The notes under the pieces: generated by a model
What the model saw: the letters and a program-made list of their open reading frames with translations, nothing else
The model's database searches: none
Told to the model about the DNA's origin: nothing
DNA from: Flavobacteriales bacterium
GTDB lineage: Bacteria; Bacteroidota; Bacteroidia; Flavobacteriales_D; Crocinitomicaceae
Assembly (NCBI GenBank): GCA_947474675.1
Contig: CANJKA010000012.1
Location: forward strand, 1 to 56,475
Length of the DNA stretch: 56,475 nucleotides
Reading direction: 5' to 3'
Shown: piece after piece, positions 16,782 to 26,092 of the stretch
How positions within the stretch are numbered: the stretch's first letter is position 1
How the letters are laid out: each line of letters opens with the position of its first letter
Made by a program: the position numbers and the translations under genes

Positions 16782-17834
16782 TTAATATTCTTTGATGAAA
16801 GGGTAATTTGGTTCAGCATAAACATCTTCATATAATTCTGATGCTTCTGGAAAAGGAGAGTTTTCAGCAAATTCAATTGATTCATCCACTTCTTTTTTAA
16901 CCCATACTGAAATGTCTTCAATTTCAGATTTTTTCAACCATTTATTTTCTGTGATTACATTCAGACAATGATCTATAGGATCAACAGCCATCCAATCAGA
17001 CAACTCTTCTTTAGTTCTATATTTCATTGGATCTGACATTGAATGTCCTTTATATCTATAAGTACGGATGTCTAATAATGTTGGACCATCACCTCTTCTA
17101 GCTCTTTCACAAGCTTCTTCAATTGCTTCATGAACAGATTCTGGAGACATACCATTTACTGAACGAGAAGGCATTTCATAAGAAGCTCCAATTTTGGACA
17201 AGTCTAATACAGTTGAAGTTCTTTCAATAGATGTTCCCATTGCGTACCCATTGTTTTCAATAATGAAAATAACTGGAAGTTTCCATAACATTGCCATATT
17301 GAAAGTTTCATGCAAAGCACCTTGACGAGTAGCTCCATCTCCCATAGAAACAAAAGAAACATTGTCAGTTCCTTTATATTTTTCAGCGAAAGCTACACCC
17401 GCCCCCATAGCGATTTGAGCTCCAACGATACCATGTCCACCCATGAAATTTTTATCCTTGTCAAAAAAGTGCATTGAACCACCTTTTCCTTTTGAACATC
17501 CAGTGGTACGACCATAAAGTTCAGCCATTAAAACTCTTGGATCAGATCCTAAAGCTAAAGCATGACCGTGATCACGATATGCGGTCATGTGTTTATCACC
17601 TGGGCGACAAGCACTAGCGGTACCAGCAACAACAGCCTCTTGACCAATATATAAATGGCAAAAACCACCAAATTTTTGTTGAATATATAATTGACCTGTT
17701 TTCTCTTCGAATTTTCGAATTAACAACATGTCTTTGTACCATTTCACGTAAGTTTCCTTAGAAAACTTTGGTTTACCAGCAGATGCTGACTTCTTTGTAG
17801 TTTTCTCTGGTGCTTTTGGAGCTTTTACAGCCAT
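16782..17834 (-). CDS. pdhA: Pyruvate dehydrogenase E1 component, alpha subunit
   Basis: E1-alpha binds thiamine diphosphate with E1-beta and decarboxylates pyruvate. Of 350 residues, the first 22 are a Lys/Ala-rich tail seen in Bacteroidota homologues. The body contains the family motifs MLLIRKFEEKTGQLY, GFCHLYIGQEAVVAG and the ThDP motif beginning GDGATRQGALHE and ending IIENN, and the phosphorylation-loop equivalent YRYKGHSMSDPMKYR. A TATATTTG promoter element lies 27 bases before the ATG at 17834. It is the first gene of the pdhA-pdhC operon. Confidence 0.96.
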   Translation of the reverse strand: MAVKAPKAPEKTTKKSASAGKPKFSKETYVKWYKDMLLIRKFEEKTGQLYIQQKFGGFCHLYIGQEAVVAGTASACRPGDKHMTAYRDHGHALALGSDPRVLMAELYGRTTGCSKGKGGSMHFFDKDKNFMGGHGIVGAQIAMGAGVAFAEKYKGTDNVSFVSMGDGATRQGALHETFNMAMLWKLPVIFIIENNGYAMGTSIERTSTVLDLSKIGASYEMPSRSVNGMSPESVHEAIEEACERARRGDGPTLLDIRTYRYKGHSMSDPMKYRTKEELSDWMAVDPIDHCLNVITENKWLKKSEIEDISVWVKKEVDESIEFAENSPFPEASELYEDVYAEPNYPFIKEY

Positions 17835-17860
17835 ATTTTATGCGTTTTAGAATCGAAAGA

Positions 17861-17868
17861 CAAATATA
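17861..17868 (-). promoter_or_regulatory. -7 promoter element for pdhA-pdhC
   Basis: The minus strand reads TATATTTG (TAnnTTTG), giving a leader of about 20 nucleotides before the pdhA ATG. Confidence 0.6.
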
Positions 17869-18128
17869 AGGATTTTGAATCGACAATTTTCATTAAATAG
17901 TTACGACTTATGAGGTCATTCTTGTGGATTAGTCAAATATTAAAGTGAAATCAAAAGAAATAATCAATTTGCAAACAACGAACATTAGTTTGAACCAAAT
18001 TTTAGTCAAATTAATTATTTTTTAATTCCATTATTCTTTTAAGAGTAATTTTCTTTACAATTATAATCAATATTACTTTTTTAGAGCTATCTAATTTATT
18101 TTTAACAATCTGGATAAAGTAAAATAAA

Positions 18129-18599
18129 TTAATTCCCAAATGCGAAAGGCAACAAATCTAAAATCGAATTAAATACTACTGTTTTTCCATTTTGACTTAC
18201 TAAAACTACTCGAATTGATTTACTTTGCTTCATTTCATATTCCATCATTACTTGACGGCAACTTCCACACGGAGATAATAGTTTATCAAACGGTACTAAA
18301 TCTCCTTTTGCTACAACAACTATTGTTTCAACAGACTCTTTAGGGAAATTAGCTCCTGCAAAAAACAAGGCAACTCTTTCCGCACATAATCCAGATGGAT
18401 AAGCGATATTTTCTTGATTGTTTCCAGCAACAATTTCCCCGTTCGACAACAAAACAGTTGATCCAACTTGAAAATTACTATAAGGTGCATGTGCTTTTTC
18501 ACACATTGAATACGCCTTTTCAACCATGCTAATTTCGTTTGAAGGAAGTTCTGACCAGTTTAAAAACTCATTGTATTTAATTGTAATTTCTTTTTCCAT
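18129..18599 (-). CDS. cdd: Cytidine deaminase
   Basis: The enzyme deaminates cytidine and deoxycytidine to uridine and deoxyuridine for pyrimidine salvage. The 156-residue product is of the homotetrameric type. The zinc site is clear: LCAERVALFFAG (Cys ligand and catalytic Glu) and PCGSCRQVM (two Cys ligands); APYSNFQVGSTVLLSNGEIVAG is the substrate strand-loop. I chose ATG 18599. A TTG at 18611 would add four residues (MNLK) and would overlap the preceding gene's stop by four bases (TTGA). The gene lies directly behind an unrelated secreted Asp-box protein. Confidence 0.93.
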   Translation of the reverse strand: MEKEITIKYNEFLNWSELPSNEISMVEKAYSMCEKAHAPYSNFQVGSTVLLSNGEIVAGNNQENIAYPSGLCAERVALFFAGANFPKESVETIVVVAKGDLVPFDKLLSPCGSCRQVMMEYEMKQSKSIRVVLVSQNGKTVVFNSILDLLPFAFGN

Positions 18600-18607
18600 T
18601 TTTAAGT

Positions 18608-20191
18608 TCAATTAACGACCATTTTTTTTGTGATTTTATACTCTTCTGAATTTAATTCATAATAATAAACACCTGGTTTTAAATGATATGTAGTAGCGTT
18701 AAAAACATAATCATAATGCCCCGAATTGTAAAATTCATCTTTTAATAAAACCCCTATTTCGTTTCCTAATACATCATAAATTCTCAAATTAATTTTAGAA
18801 TCATTTTTTAAATTAAATGTAATACAAGTTGTCTGATAAAAAGGATTTGGGGTATTCTGACTTAAAGAAATAGATGAAGTTGAAATTACACTTTCTTTAT
18901 TTAACCCTAAGACTTGACCATCTACCAACGCAGTCCAAACACTTAATGTTCCGTTACCATAAGCCATCCAAATCGGTCGCACCATATTATTAACAGCAGA
19001 AACACTTATATAGTCCCCAAAAAACACATTTGGATCTGGTACAAAACCTATTTCATTCACTTTGTAATTATCAATTGTATTCCCGCCATCATTTGAATAA
19101 GCCATATAAACGTCTGTAGAATCATTTGTCGACGCGTAATTTCTTCTGTCGTAAAAAACAAAATGTAAATTCCCATTTTTTTGATCACAAGTCATCCATG
19201 TTAAGAATTGTTGCCTGCCTAAAGCGTCATCATTTACTCTTTTAAGTGAACTCCAACTATCACCTCCATCATTCGATTTTATTAGCCAAACATCTGTATC
19301 ATCCGAACCATTTCTTTGGTCAGTCCAATTAATATAAATTGTTCCATTGTTTACCCCTCCACTAAGATCAGTTACAACTTGAGGTAAACCATTGCAACGT
19401 TCTAGTCCTCCGATATTATAATTCCAGCCTCCAGGAACATCAATCACTGAAGTTTCTTGTAACATCCATGTGATCCCATCGTCTAAACTTTTATTAAAAA
19501 CCAAACCATTCGGACCTGTCCATACAACATATATTTCACCATTTGGACCTACGGAAGGTATCGATCCTTCTACAGTCAAATCGCCATCAATACAATCTCC
19601 TGCATCTTTACTTATTCTAATTGGCAAACTCCACGTCATACCTATATCAGAAGATTTTGAAAATAAGATAACAGAACTATCTAAAATGTTGGCAGAATTA
19701 TAATTATCAAATTGAGTCCAAGTTACATAAATTTCATTAGTCACTTGATTAACAACAATCCCTTGCTTATCTTGAATTTTAGAACCGTTTTTACCCGTTG
19801 AAGTTCCATTTTCCCACCAAGTAATTCCTCCATCTGTTGATTTTGTAAAAACAATTCTATCCACCCAAGAACCAGTTATTGGTGGGTTAGATAAATGGGA
19901 ATAAAAAAAATGCCCATTTGTATCAGTGAAAATAATTGGATCACCCCAAACGCCATTCATAGTATCCGCTACCGATTCAAAACTCCACGTGACACCTCCA
20001 TCATTTGACCGAAAGACATTGTCTAAATTAGCTGCCCCAACGATTTGATTCAGATTTTTCGGGTTGATACAAATAGAAACTTCTTCAGGATTATTTGTAT
20101 TGCTTATCATAATATTCGTAAACTGACCAAATGCATTAAATGCATTAAATGCAATCAAAAAAAGAAAATATGTGCTTAAAATTTTATACAT
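18608..20191 (-). CDS. Secreted Asp-box (BNR) repeat protein with T9SS type A sorting domain
   Basis: The 527-residue protein starts with a Sec signal peptide (ILSTYFLFLIAFNAFNAFG). Six Asp-box sequences of the SxDxGxTW type follow, for example RSNDGGVTWSF, KSTDGGITWW, KSSDIGMTWS, KSLDDGITWM and KSNDGGDSWS, indicating a six-bladed sialidase-like propeller. Sialidase catalytic residues (arginine triad, Tyr/Glu) cannot be identified, so enzymatic activity should not be assumed. From about residue 440 the sequence NTPNPFYQTTCITFNL, IYDVLGNEIGVLL and KPGVYYYEL with KKMVVN at the end is a type IX secretion C-terminal domain. It is therefore expected to be exported across the outer membrane. Confidence 0.85.
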   Translation of the reverse strand: MYKILSTYFLFLIAFNAFNAFGQFTNIMISNTNNPEEVSICINPKNLNQIVGAANLDNVFRSNDGGVTWSFESVADTMNGVWGDPIIFTDTNGHFFYSHLSNPPITGSWVDRIVFTKSTDGGITWWENGTSTGKNGSKIQDKQGIVVNQVTNEIYVTWTQFDNYNSANILDSSVILFSKSSDIGMTWSLPIRISKDAGDCIDGDLTVEGSIPSVGPNGEIYVVWTGPNGLVFNKSLDDGITWMLQETSVIDVPGGWNYNIGGLERCNGLPQVVTDLSGGVNNGTIYINWTDQRNGSDDTDVWLIKSNDGGDSWSSLKRVNDDALGRQQFLTWMTCDQKNGNLHFVFYDRRNYASTNDSTDVYMAYSNDGGNTIDNYKVNEIGFVPDPNVFFGDYISVSAVNNMVRPIWMAYGNGTLSVWTALVDGQVLGLNKESVISTSSISLSQNTPNPFYQTTCITFNLKNDSKINLRIYDVLGNEIGVLLKDEFYNSGHYDYVFNATTYHLKPGVYYYELNSEEYKITKKMVVN

Positions 20192-20538
20192 CTAAAAAAA
20201 AGATTACAAATTAAAATTGGTTGAGCTTAATGTAAATATTTTTTAAATCATTCTACACTTTTTTTGCATAAAATAAAAATCAAATGTACAATTGAAATTC
20301 TATATTTTACACATATAAGTGAATCAGTGGTGTTTTATTATTCAGATCATTTAATTTTTTCAATTAAAATTATTTTTTATCAATATATAAAGCATTAAAA
20401 ATCAACACAATAACGCTTTATACAAAAACTTAATATTGGATATCCAAAAATTGTTCTGATATTTGTTAACATTAACTTAACGTTATAATAGCGTTTTAGA
20501 AACATTTGATTGAGTTAATTATGTTATAAAAAAATATT
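20192..20538. other. Divergent intergenic region, no gene seen
   Basis: These 347 AT-rich bases lie between the divergent Asp-box and Lys/Glu-rich genes. They hold no coding frame. The stretch around 20466-20497 has the short palindrome-like sequence GTTAACATTAACTTAACGTT near the start of the plus-strand gene, but no exact TAnnTTTG element was found. Confidence 0.45.
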
Positions 20539-20964
20539 ATGGTAACAAACAAAACAAAAACAGAAAAAAAAATCACTGAAAACATTGAAGGAGAGAAAGT
20601 CGTTTTACCTATCAAAAGAACAGTAAAGAACACAACTGAAAACACTGCTAAAGAAATGGTTGCTTCAGCTATAAAAGAACCAGTAAAGCCTGCTGAAAAA
20701 ATAGTTAAAAAACCAACGTTAAAAACTAAAGAAAATAGTACTGAACTAATTACTGAAACTGAATTAGAGAAGCCAATCGTTGCAATAATCGAAACTGAAA
20801 CTATAGAAATTTCAGAAACATTTAATGGTAAAGTTTTAATAAGTGAACTAAAGAAAGAAATCAAATTCATCAAACTTAAGATGAAGGAAATTAAAAAATC
20901 TCTGAAATCAAAAAAAGTAAAATTAAAAAAGGGCAATAAACCAAAAAAGAAAAAGAAAAAATAA
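20539..20964 (+). CDS. Lys/Glu/Thr-rich hypothetical protein (141 aa)
   Basis: The product is highly charged and of low complexity, with Lys the most common residue, then Glu and Thr. The first 100 residues alternate KxxxE-type segments with Pro (EPVKPAEKIVKKP), and the last 45 form a basic helix and tail (KLKMKEIKKSLKSKKVKLKK) ending in six lysines. There is no signal peptide or hydrophobic segment. The basic Pro/Lys tail is reminiscent of histone H1-like or nucleoid-associated proteins, but no domain is recognised and this is only a resemblance. An intrinsic terminator follows 16 bases after the stop. The antisense frame over the same region is rejected because its product is only the Phe/Ser-rich complement. 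Confidence 0.65.
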   Translation: MVTNKTKTEKKITENIEGEKVVLPIKRTVKNTTENTAKEMVASAIKEPVKPAEKIVKKPTLKTKENSTELITETELEKPIVAIIETETIEISETFNGKVLISELKKEIKFIKLKMKEIKKSLKSKKVKLKKGNKPKKKKKK

Positions 20965-20975
20965 AACTTAAATTA

Positions 20976-21172
20976 AATGAAGGCTGTCTCAAAATGACAG
21001 CCTTTCATGTTTTTTTTGAACCATTTAAGAAATTATAATGAAATATAAGCTGCTTGACAAATTAATTAACAATCTGTAAATCTTTAACAAGCACAATATA
21101 ATTACTCTTTCAATTTCACCCTTCAATTGTTAATTTTAGAGGAAATTATTACTTATTAAGCCTCTTTTTGAG
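20976..21172. repeat. MITE-like intergenic element, diverged copy
   Basis: This spacer begins AATGAAGGCTGTCTCAAAA and ends CCTCTTTTTGAG, so its ends are partly inverted copies (CTCAAAA). Its interior aligns over most of its length with the element at 39961-40151: both have a T-run, GAACCA, TAAG, ATTATAA, AATATAAG and later ATTGTTAAT in the same order. It reaches exactly to the ancestral stop codon of the SpoIIE gene at 21173. The left end also forms a terminator. Confidence 0.45.
20981..21016 (+). terminator. Intrinsic terminator after the Lys/Glu-rich gene
   Basis: AGGCTGTC and GACAGCCT form a perfect 8-bp stem with a seven-base loop, followed by TTCATG and eight T. Confidence 0.85.
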
Positions 21173-23293
21173 CTAAATTTTAACTCCTACAACAAGTATA
21201 TCATCGACTTGATTTGTTTCTCCTCGCCATTCTTCTAATGTTCTTTTAAGTATTTCCTTTTGCTCATCCATATCATAATCTTGGATAAAAAGTAATATCT
21301 CTTTGAATTATTTGTTTTTAAATTTCTTTCCTTTCACTCCCCCAAATTGATCAGCATAACCATCAGAAAAAATATAAATCGCATCACCTTCTTTTAATTG
21401 AATAGTATGGTTATTAAATAAATTATTAGTGTCATTATTGTAAACACCTATCGGAAAACGATCACCTTTTATAATTTTCAATTCATTATCCCTTACGATA
21501 AATAATGGATTATTTGCACCAGCGAATTGTAAAACATTTCTTTCCAAGTCAAGTGAACACAGGGCGATGTCCATTCCATCTTTCACCTCCGAGTTGTCGT
21601 TATCTTGCCTCAATGTTTGACGAACTTCTTGATTCAACTGATTTAAAATAGCTGCAGGTTCTGATAAATTATATTCATAAATTATTTTGTTTAAACTGTT
21701 ATAACCAATTACGCTCATAAAAGCTCCAGGAACACCATGCCCGGTACAATCTACAGCTGCAAATATTATTTTTTCTGATGAATCTAAACATTTTATTTCT
21801 GTATCATAATTGAAATTTGCTAAGCTTTTAGAACTTGAGTATTTCGTTTCAATAGAATTATTATAAATGTTAAAAGTTTCTTCTTCCCTATTTTGTTCCT
21901 CCAGAAAATTGATTTTATCAATCCAATAAAAATCTCCGCTTACTATATCTTTAGGCTCGTAATAAACAAAGCTATTTGGAAGAATTGTTTTTATAGTACT
22001 TTGTTGAGGAAGAATAGCTCCTTGAATTCTTTTGGCATAATGAATACTATCCATAATGTTGTTATTTTTCTCGGTTACCTCCTTCTTTTGAATTTCTAAA
22101 ATTTCTTTTTGAATTTTTAATTGATCTCTTTGGATGATAATTTTATCCTGCTGATTTAGAATTTCATCTTTTTGAATCACTATTTCTTTCGTCCTTTCAT
22201 CCACTTTTTCTTTGAAATAATTAATATGATTCGTTATTTCTTGTGACATAATAATAAAATTTGATTGCAAAATTTCAATTTCATAATTCCCTGCTTTGGT
22301 GTCCTCTATAGGGAATTGCAAAAAATCATTACTTACATATTTCTTAATGGAATCTGTCAAATTTATTAATGGTTTTGTAAAAGCTGTTGCAACAATATAA
22401 CTCAAAAACACTGCTATTGCAATGATAATAAAACAAGAAATAAAGGCAATGATATTTAATTTATTATGAATGGACAACTCCATTGCATGTGCCTTTTGTT
22501 TTTCGATTTCAAAATAATTCTGAATTCGATTACTATTTTCAGAAAGATTCAATAACAATCCAGATTTACCATTTAAACCTAATTTTCTTTCCACCGAAAT
22601 CAATTTCTTAAATGATAAATAATAATTATCAACAGTAGAAAGAATATCTTTCTTTCTAATCGCCGAAATCTTAGTATTCCGATCAATTTCATTTTCCACT
22701 TCAATGATTAAGGCGTTAAATTTATTGACATATTGACTTTCTTTTCGGATGATAAAATCTTTTTCATGCCTCCTTAACATTAAAATCTTAACTTGTTCTA
22801 TGTCATTCCCTAAATCCATTAAAGCATGAGCGTGTTCCCTCATTCTTCCTTCTATTCCAAAATCTTGAAACCCTCTATTTTTTATTTGTTCTACAACTTT
22901 TTTGAAAGTTTCCTCATTTTTTTTCAATTCCATTTGGATATTATCCAAGTTTCCATTGTCATTCATGAATTTACTTTCTTTTTTTTGGAGAAGCTGTTTA
23001 AATTTATCCGACATTTCCTTTGAAACAGCTTTTTGATTATCCAACACCAAACTATTGTTGTCTTTAAAAAAATCAGGATTAATGATTTCGTAATTTAGGA
23101 AGTCCTTCTGCAACTTAAAGGATTTTAAATTTAGGATATAAATATCATCCAAATTTTCAGTTATTTTGGAAACATTCTCCTTCTTCTTATAAAACCAAAC
23201 ACTTGTAATAACTGCTAATACGGATATAGAAGAGAATAATAAAAAATACAAGAAAAGTTTGTGTTTTATTTTACTTATCATCAAAATTAGCAA
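21173..23293 (-). pseudogene. Membrane SpoIIE-type PP2C phosphatase, interrupted by one in-frame stop
   Basis: The frame opens at 23293 and encodes a transmembrane segment near residues 10-28, a sensor region of about 250 residues, a second membrane segment (NIIAFISCFIIIAIAVFLSY), a HAMP-like linker, a coiled coil, the SIHYAKRIQGAILPQ linker and a SpoIIE/PP2C domain (SGDFYWI, AVDCTGHGVPGAFMS, DGMDIAL, IFSDGYADQFGG). A TAA at 21308-21310 ends it after 661 residues, inside the phosphatase domain. The same frame continues for 44 codons to a TAG at 21173-21175 and encodes FKEILLFIQDYDMDEQKEIL and NQVDDILVVGVKI, which match residue for residue the end of the paralogue at 6518-8320. The last metal-binding Asp pair lies beyond the stop, so the truncated product is probably inactive unless the stop is read through. 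Confidence 0.88.
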
Positions 23294-23473
23294 TTAGCAG
23301 TATTAGTAATAGTATGAATCAATTATTTATCAAAAAAAGTGTTTTACAATGACAAATGGGTTAAGCTTAGATTAATTAATTTTAATATCGGCTTAATTCA
23401 AAAATGTATTAACTGAATTTATTTTACAAAAATCTGAATTATACTAATTAAAATGTTAATCAATCAATTTGGA

Positions 23474-24514
23474 TCAATATTTATCAAAAAAGTGTTTTTC
23501 GACATCAAAAGATGATTTAATCCCAACTTCATGAAATTCATTTTCAAGCCATTTTTCAGCATATAATCTACCTTTATTTTTTAAATCTAAAAGGAAATCC
23601 CAAGAAGTATTCATTTTGCTTGAATATTTCAAATGTCCAAGTGCTTCATGAGCAGAAATGGAATGCACAAAAATTTCTCGCATCAATTTATTGTCGTCTA
23701 ACTTAATTCCTTTTATACCTTTACGAATTAATTCATTTCGATAATGAATCAAATGTATTTCATTGATTAAACTACTGTTAAAGCAAATTTCATTGATTCG
23801 ATCAGAAATATCTCTTGCGGTTTTCGGCAATTCTTCAATATTGATAGAATTAATTTTAATCAATAATAAATCAGATACATGTGTATTTTCTATTAAAGGA
23901 TAAAGTGGTGGATTTCCCATATAACCGCCATCCCAATAAAATTGCCCATCAATTTCCACCGATTGAAAAAGATGAGGCAAACAAGTCGAAGCCAAAACGG
24001 CATCTACCGTAATTTCATCGTTTGAAAAAACCTTCGCTCGATTTGTTTTAACATTGGTAGCACAAACAAATAATTTTTTCTTGTTGTACTTTTTTAACTC
24101 TTCAAAATCAACCAAATCATTTAAGATTTTTTTTAAAGGATTGGCATTTGAAGGGTTAAATTGATAAGGAGAAAACATTTGTGACATCGAGTTGAAAAAC
24201 ATATAACCTAAGGTATTATATAAATCTCCATCTGAAAAATATTTATCCATTAAAGAAGGTTGAAACATTAGATTTCCTGAATAAGAGATTTCTTTCCACA
24301 ATTTTTCCAATAATTCTTTCGCTTTTTCCTTTCCTCCGATATGTAATCCGTAAGCTGTTACGACTGCATTAATAGCTCCAGCACTTGTGCCGCACAAACC
24401 ATCTGCAACCAACTCATCAACTTCAAGTAGTCGATCTAACACTCCCCATGTAAACGCTCCGTGAGCTCCTCCTCCCTGCAATGCTAAACCTACATGTTTT
24501 ACTTTTTCGTTCAT
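23474..24514 (-). CDS. Patatin-like phospholipase family protein (DUF3734-type)
   Basis: The 346-residue protein shows the patatin Ser-Asp dyad: the oxyanion hole LALQGGGAHGAFTWGVLDRL, the nucleophile in LCGTSAGAINAVV and the catalytic Asp in FYWDGGYMGNPPLYPLI. The extended C-terminal region is of the type annotated DUF3734. No signal peptide. It is the last gene of a three-gene operon with 3-hydroxybutyrate dehydrogenase (9 bases upstream) and an alpha/beta hydrolase. Patatins of this subtype often neighbour 3-hydroxybutyrate dehydrogenase in proteobacteria, so a role at PHB granules, on lipid or polymer, is plausible but not shown. Confidence 0.88.
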   Translation of the reverse strand: MNEKVKHVGLALQGGGAHGAFTWGVLDRLLEVDELVADGLCGTSAGAINAVVTAYGLHIGGKEKAKELLEKLWKEISYSGNLMFQPSLMDKYFSDGDLYNTLGYMFFNSMSQMFSPYQFNPSNANPLKKILNDLVDFEELKKYNKKKLFVCATNVKTNRAKVFSNDEITVDAVLASTCLPHLFQSVEIDGQFYWDGGYMGNPPLYPLIENTHVSDLLLIKINSINIEELPKTARDISDRINEICFNSSLINEIHLIHYRNELIRKGIKGIKLDDNKLMREIFVHSISAHEALGHLKYSSKMNTSWDFLLDLKNKGRLYAEKWLENEFHEVGIKSSFDVEKHFFDKY

Positions 24515-24523
24515 ATATTTACA

Positions 24524-25291
24524 TTATTGAGCTGTCCATCCTCCATCGACTGGTATCGAAGCACCTGTTATTAAATCAGCATCATCTGTTGCCAGAAAAA
24601 CTGCTAATTTCCCCAATGATTCTACTCTAACAAATTCTTTAATGGGGTGTTTTTGCAACATAATTTTTGAAATCACTTCATCTTCCGAAATACCGTGTGA
24701 CTTTGCCTGCTCTGCAATTTGCTTTTCTACTAATGGTGTTTTAACATATCCAGGACAAATACAATTCGCCGTTATACCAAATGTTGCTCCCTCTAAAGCA
24801 AGAACTTTTGTCAACCCAACAACTCCATGTTTTGCAGACACATACGCTGATTTATATTCAGAAGCCACTAATCCATGCGCAGACGCTATATTGATAATTC
24901 TTCCAAATTTATTATTTTTCATAATGTTCCACACAAACTTAGAAGTATGAAAAGCAGCGTTCAAATTCAATTGAATTATTGCATTCCATTTATCTTCAGG
25001 AAAATTTTCAATAGGAGAAACAAATTGAATTCCAGCATTATTAACAAGAACATCCAATCTCCCAAAATCAATCTCAATTTGAGAAATCATTTCTTCAATT
25101 TGTTTGGTGTCAGCTAAATTTGCAGGATAAAAATTCGTTTTTACATTGTTTTCAAAACCAATTTGCTCTGCTATTTCTTCCCCATTTTCTTCTAAACCAT
25201 TGAACGCTATTGAATAACCTTCTTTTGCAAATTCAATCGCAATTCCTAGGCCAATACCACTTGTACTTCCTGTAATTAAGACTGTTTTCAT
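24524..25291 (-). CDS. bdhA: 3-hydroxybutyrate dehydrogenase (SDR family)
   Basis: The enzyme oxidises (R)-3-hydroxybutyrate to acetoacetate with NAD, the step after depolymerisation of PHB. The 255-residue short-chain dehydrogenase has the cofactor motif LITGSTSGIGLGIA, NNAGIQ, the catalytic YVSAKHG with the preceding Ser region (INIASAHGLVAS), and the subfamily signature CICPGYVKTPLVEKQI, which distinguishes 3-hydroxybutyrate dehydrogenases from FabG. It starts at ATG 25291, 6 bases after the hydrolase gene and 9 before the patatin gene. The opposite operon, phaB-phaE-phaC, makes the polymer. Confidence 0.92.
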   Translation of the reverse strand: MKTVLITGSTSGIGLGIAIEFAKEGYSIAFNGLEENGEEIAEQIGFENNVKTNFYPANLADTKQIEEMISQIEIDFGRLDVLVNNAGIQFVSPIENFPEDKWNAIIQLNLNAAFHTSKFVWNIMKNNKFGRIINIASAHGLVASEYKSAYVSAKHGVVGLTKVLALEGATFGITANCICPGYVKTPLVEKQIAEQAKSHGISEDEVISKIMLQKHPIKEFVRVESLGKLAVFLATDDADLITGASIPVDGGWTAQ

Positions 25292-25297
25292 GATTTA

Positions 25298-26092
25298 CTA
25301 TTTTATGAAATTAATTATTCCTTTAGCAACCTTATCAACTGCTTCAATATTTAGCGTATGTCCAGCATTTTCAATTATCATAAACTCACTTTTAGGAATA
25401 TGATCTGCAACAGCCTCTCCCATGAACACAGAAAACAATCCATCATATCGACCATGAATCACAAGTGTTTCCGATTTAATTTTAGTCAACTGTTGTCTGT
25501 AATCCTCTCTTTCAGAAGTTGCTTGCATTAATTTAGCTAGTGATTTTGAATCTACTAAATCTTGTTTTGCTGATTTAAAGAGTTCAATTGGGATTAAGGG
25601 ATTTTCAAAATATCCTTCACTTAAAACATAAGGAAGCATCACGTCTAACATCAATGAATATCCACCAAACTTCAAAGCATTTTTCCATGAAAGTTCAATT
25701 GCTTCATAATAAGGAGACTTATGAGCAAAAGTAGAGATTAACACAATTTTCTTTATTCGATCTGGATAAAGCACTGCAAAATGCTGAGCAACAAGACTTC
25801 CATAAGATAATCCAACAATAATATTATTATATAAACCTAGAGTATCCAGCACCGATAAGACATCAACAGCGTGTATATTGAATTCTCTGGCCTCACCTTT
25901 TTTATCAGATTGTCCTTGAAAAATAAAATCGATCAAAACAATTTTATAATTTTCTTCAAAGAAAGGAGTTATTAACCCCCATGAATTAGTCGTTTGCGAT
26001 AAACCATTGAGAAAAACTATTGAATTCTCAGCTTCTAAATTGCCTTTTACTTCGTAATAAATATTTTGCTTGTCTAAAGTTCTACAATACAT
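25298..26092 (-). CDS. Alpha/beta hydrolase, possible PHB or oligomer depolymerase
   Basis: The 264-residue protein is a classical alpha/beta hydrolase: oxyanion loop VFLNGLSQTTNSWG, nucleophile elbow VGLSYGSLVAQ (Ser), acid in IHGRYDGLFSV and histidine in ENAGHTLNIEA. No signal peptide, so it acts in the cytoplasm. It is first in an operon with 3-hydroxybutyrate dehydrogenase and patatin genes, divergent from phaB-phaE-phaC. By position it could be an intracellular PHB depolymerase or 3-hydroxybutyrate oligomer hydrolase; the sequence itself does not prove that, and the motifs are shared with many esterases. Confidence 0.85.
   Translation of the reverse strand: MYCRTLDKQNIYYEVKGNLEAENSIVFLNGLSQTTNSWGLITPFFEENYKIVLIDFIFQGQSDKKGEAREFNIHAVDVLSVLDTLGLYNNIIVGLSYGSLVAQHFAVLYPDRIKKIVLISTFAHKSPYYEAIELSWKNALKFGGYSLMLDVMLPYVLSEGYFENPLIPIELFKSAKQDLVDSKSLAKLMQATSEREDYRQQLTKIKSETLVIHGRYDGLFSVFMGEAVADHIPKSEFMIIENAGHTLNIEAVDKVAKGIINFIK

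Noticed and set aside
18320..18523. 67-codon minus-strand frame inside cdd
   Set aside because: It is an out-of-frame shadow of the cytidine deaminase gene.
20496..20936. Minus-strand frame of 146 codons antisense to the Lys/Glu-rich gene
   Set aside because: Its Phe/Ser/Ile-rich product is only the complement of Lys/Glu codons; it has no promoter and would end without a terminator, while the plus frame has both a stop and a strong terminator.
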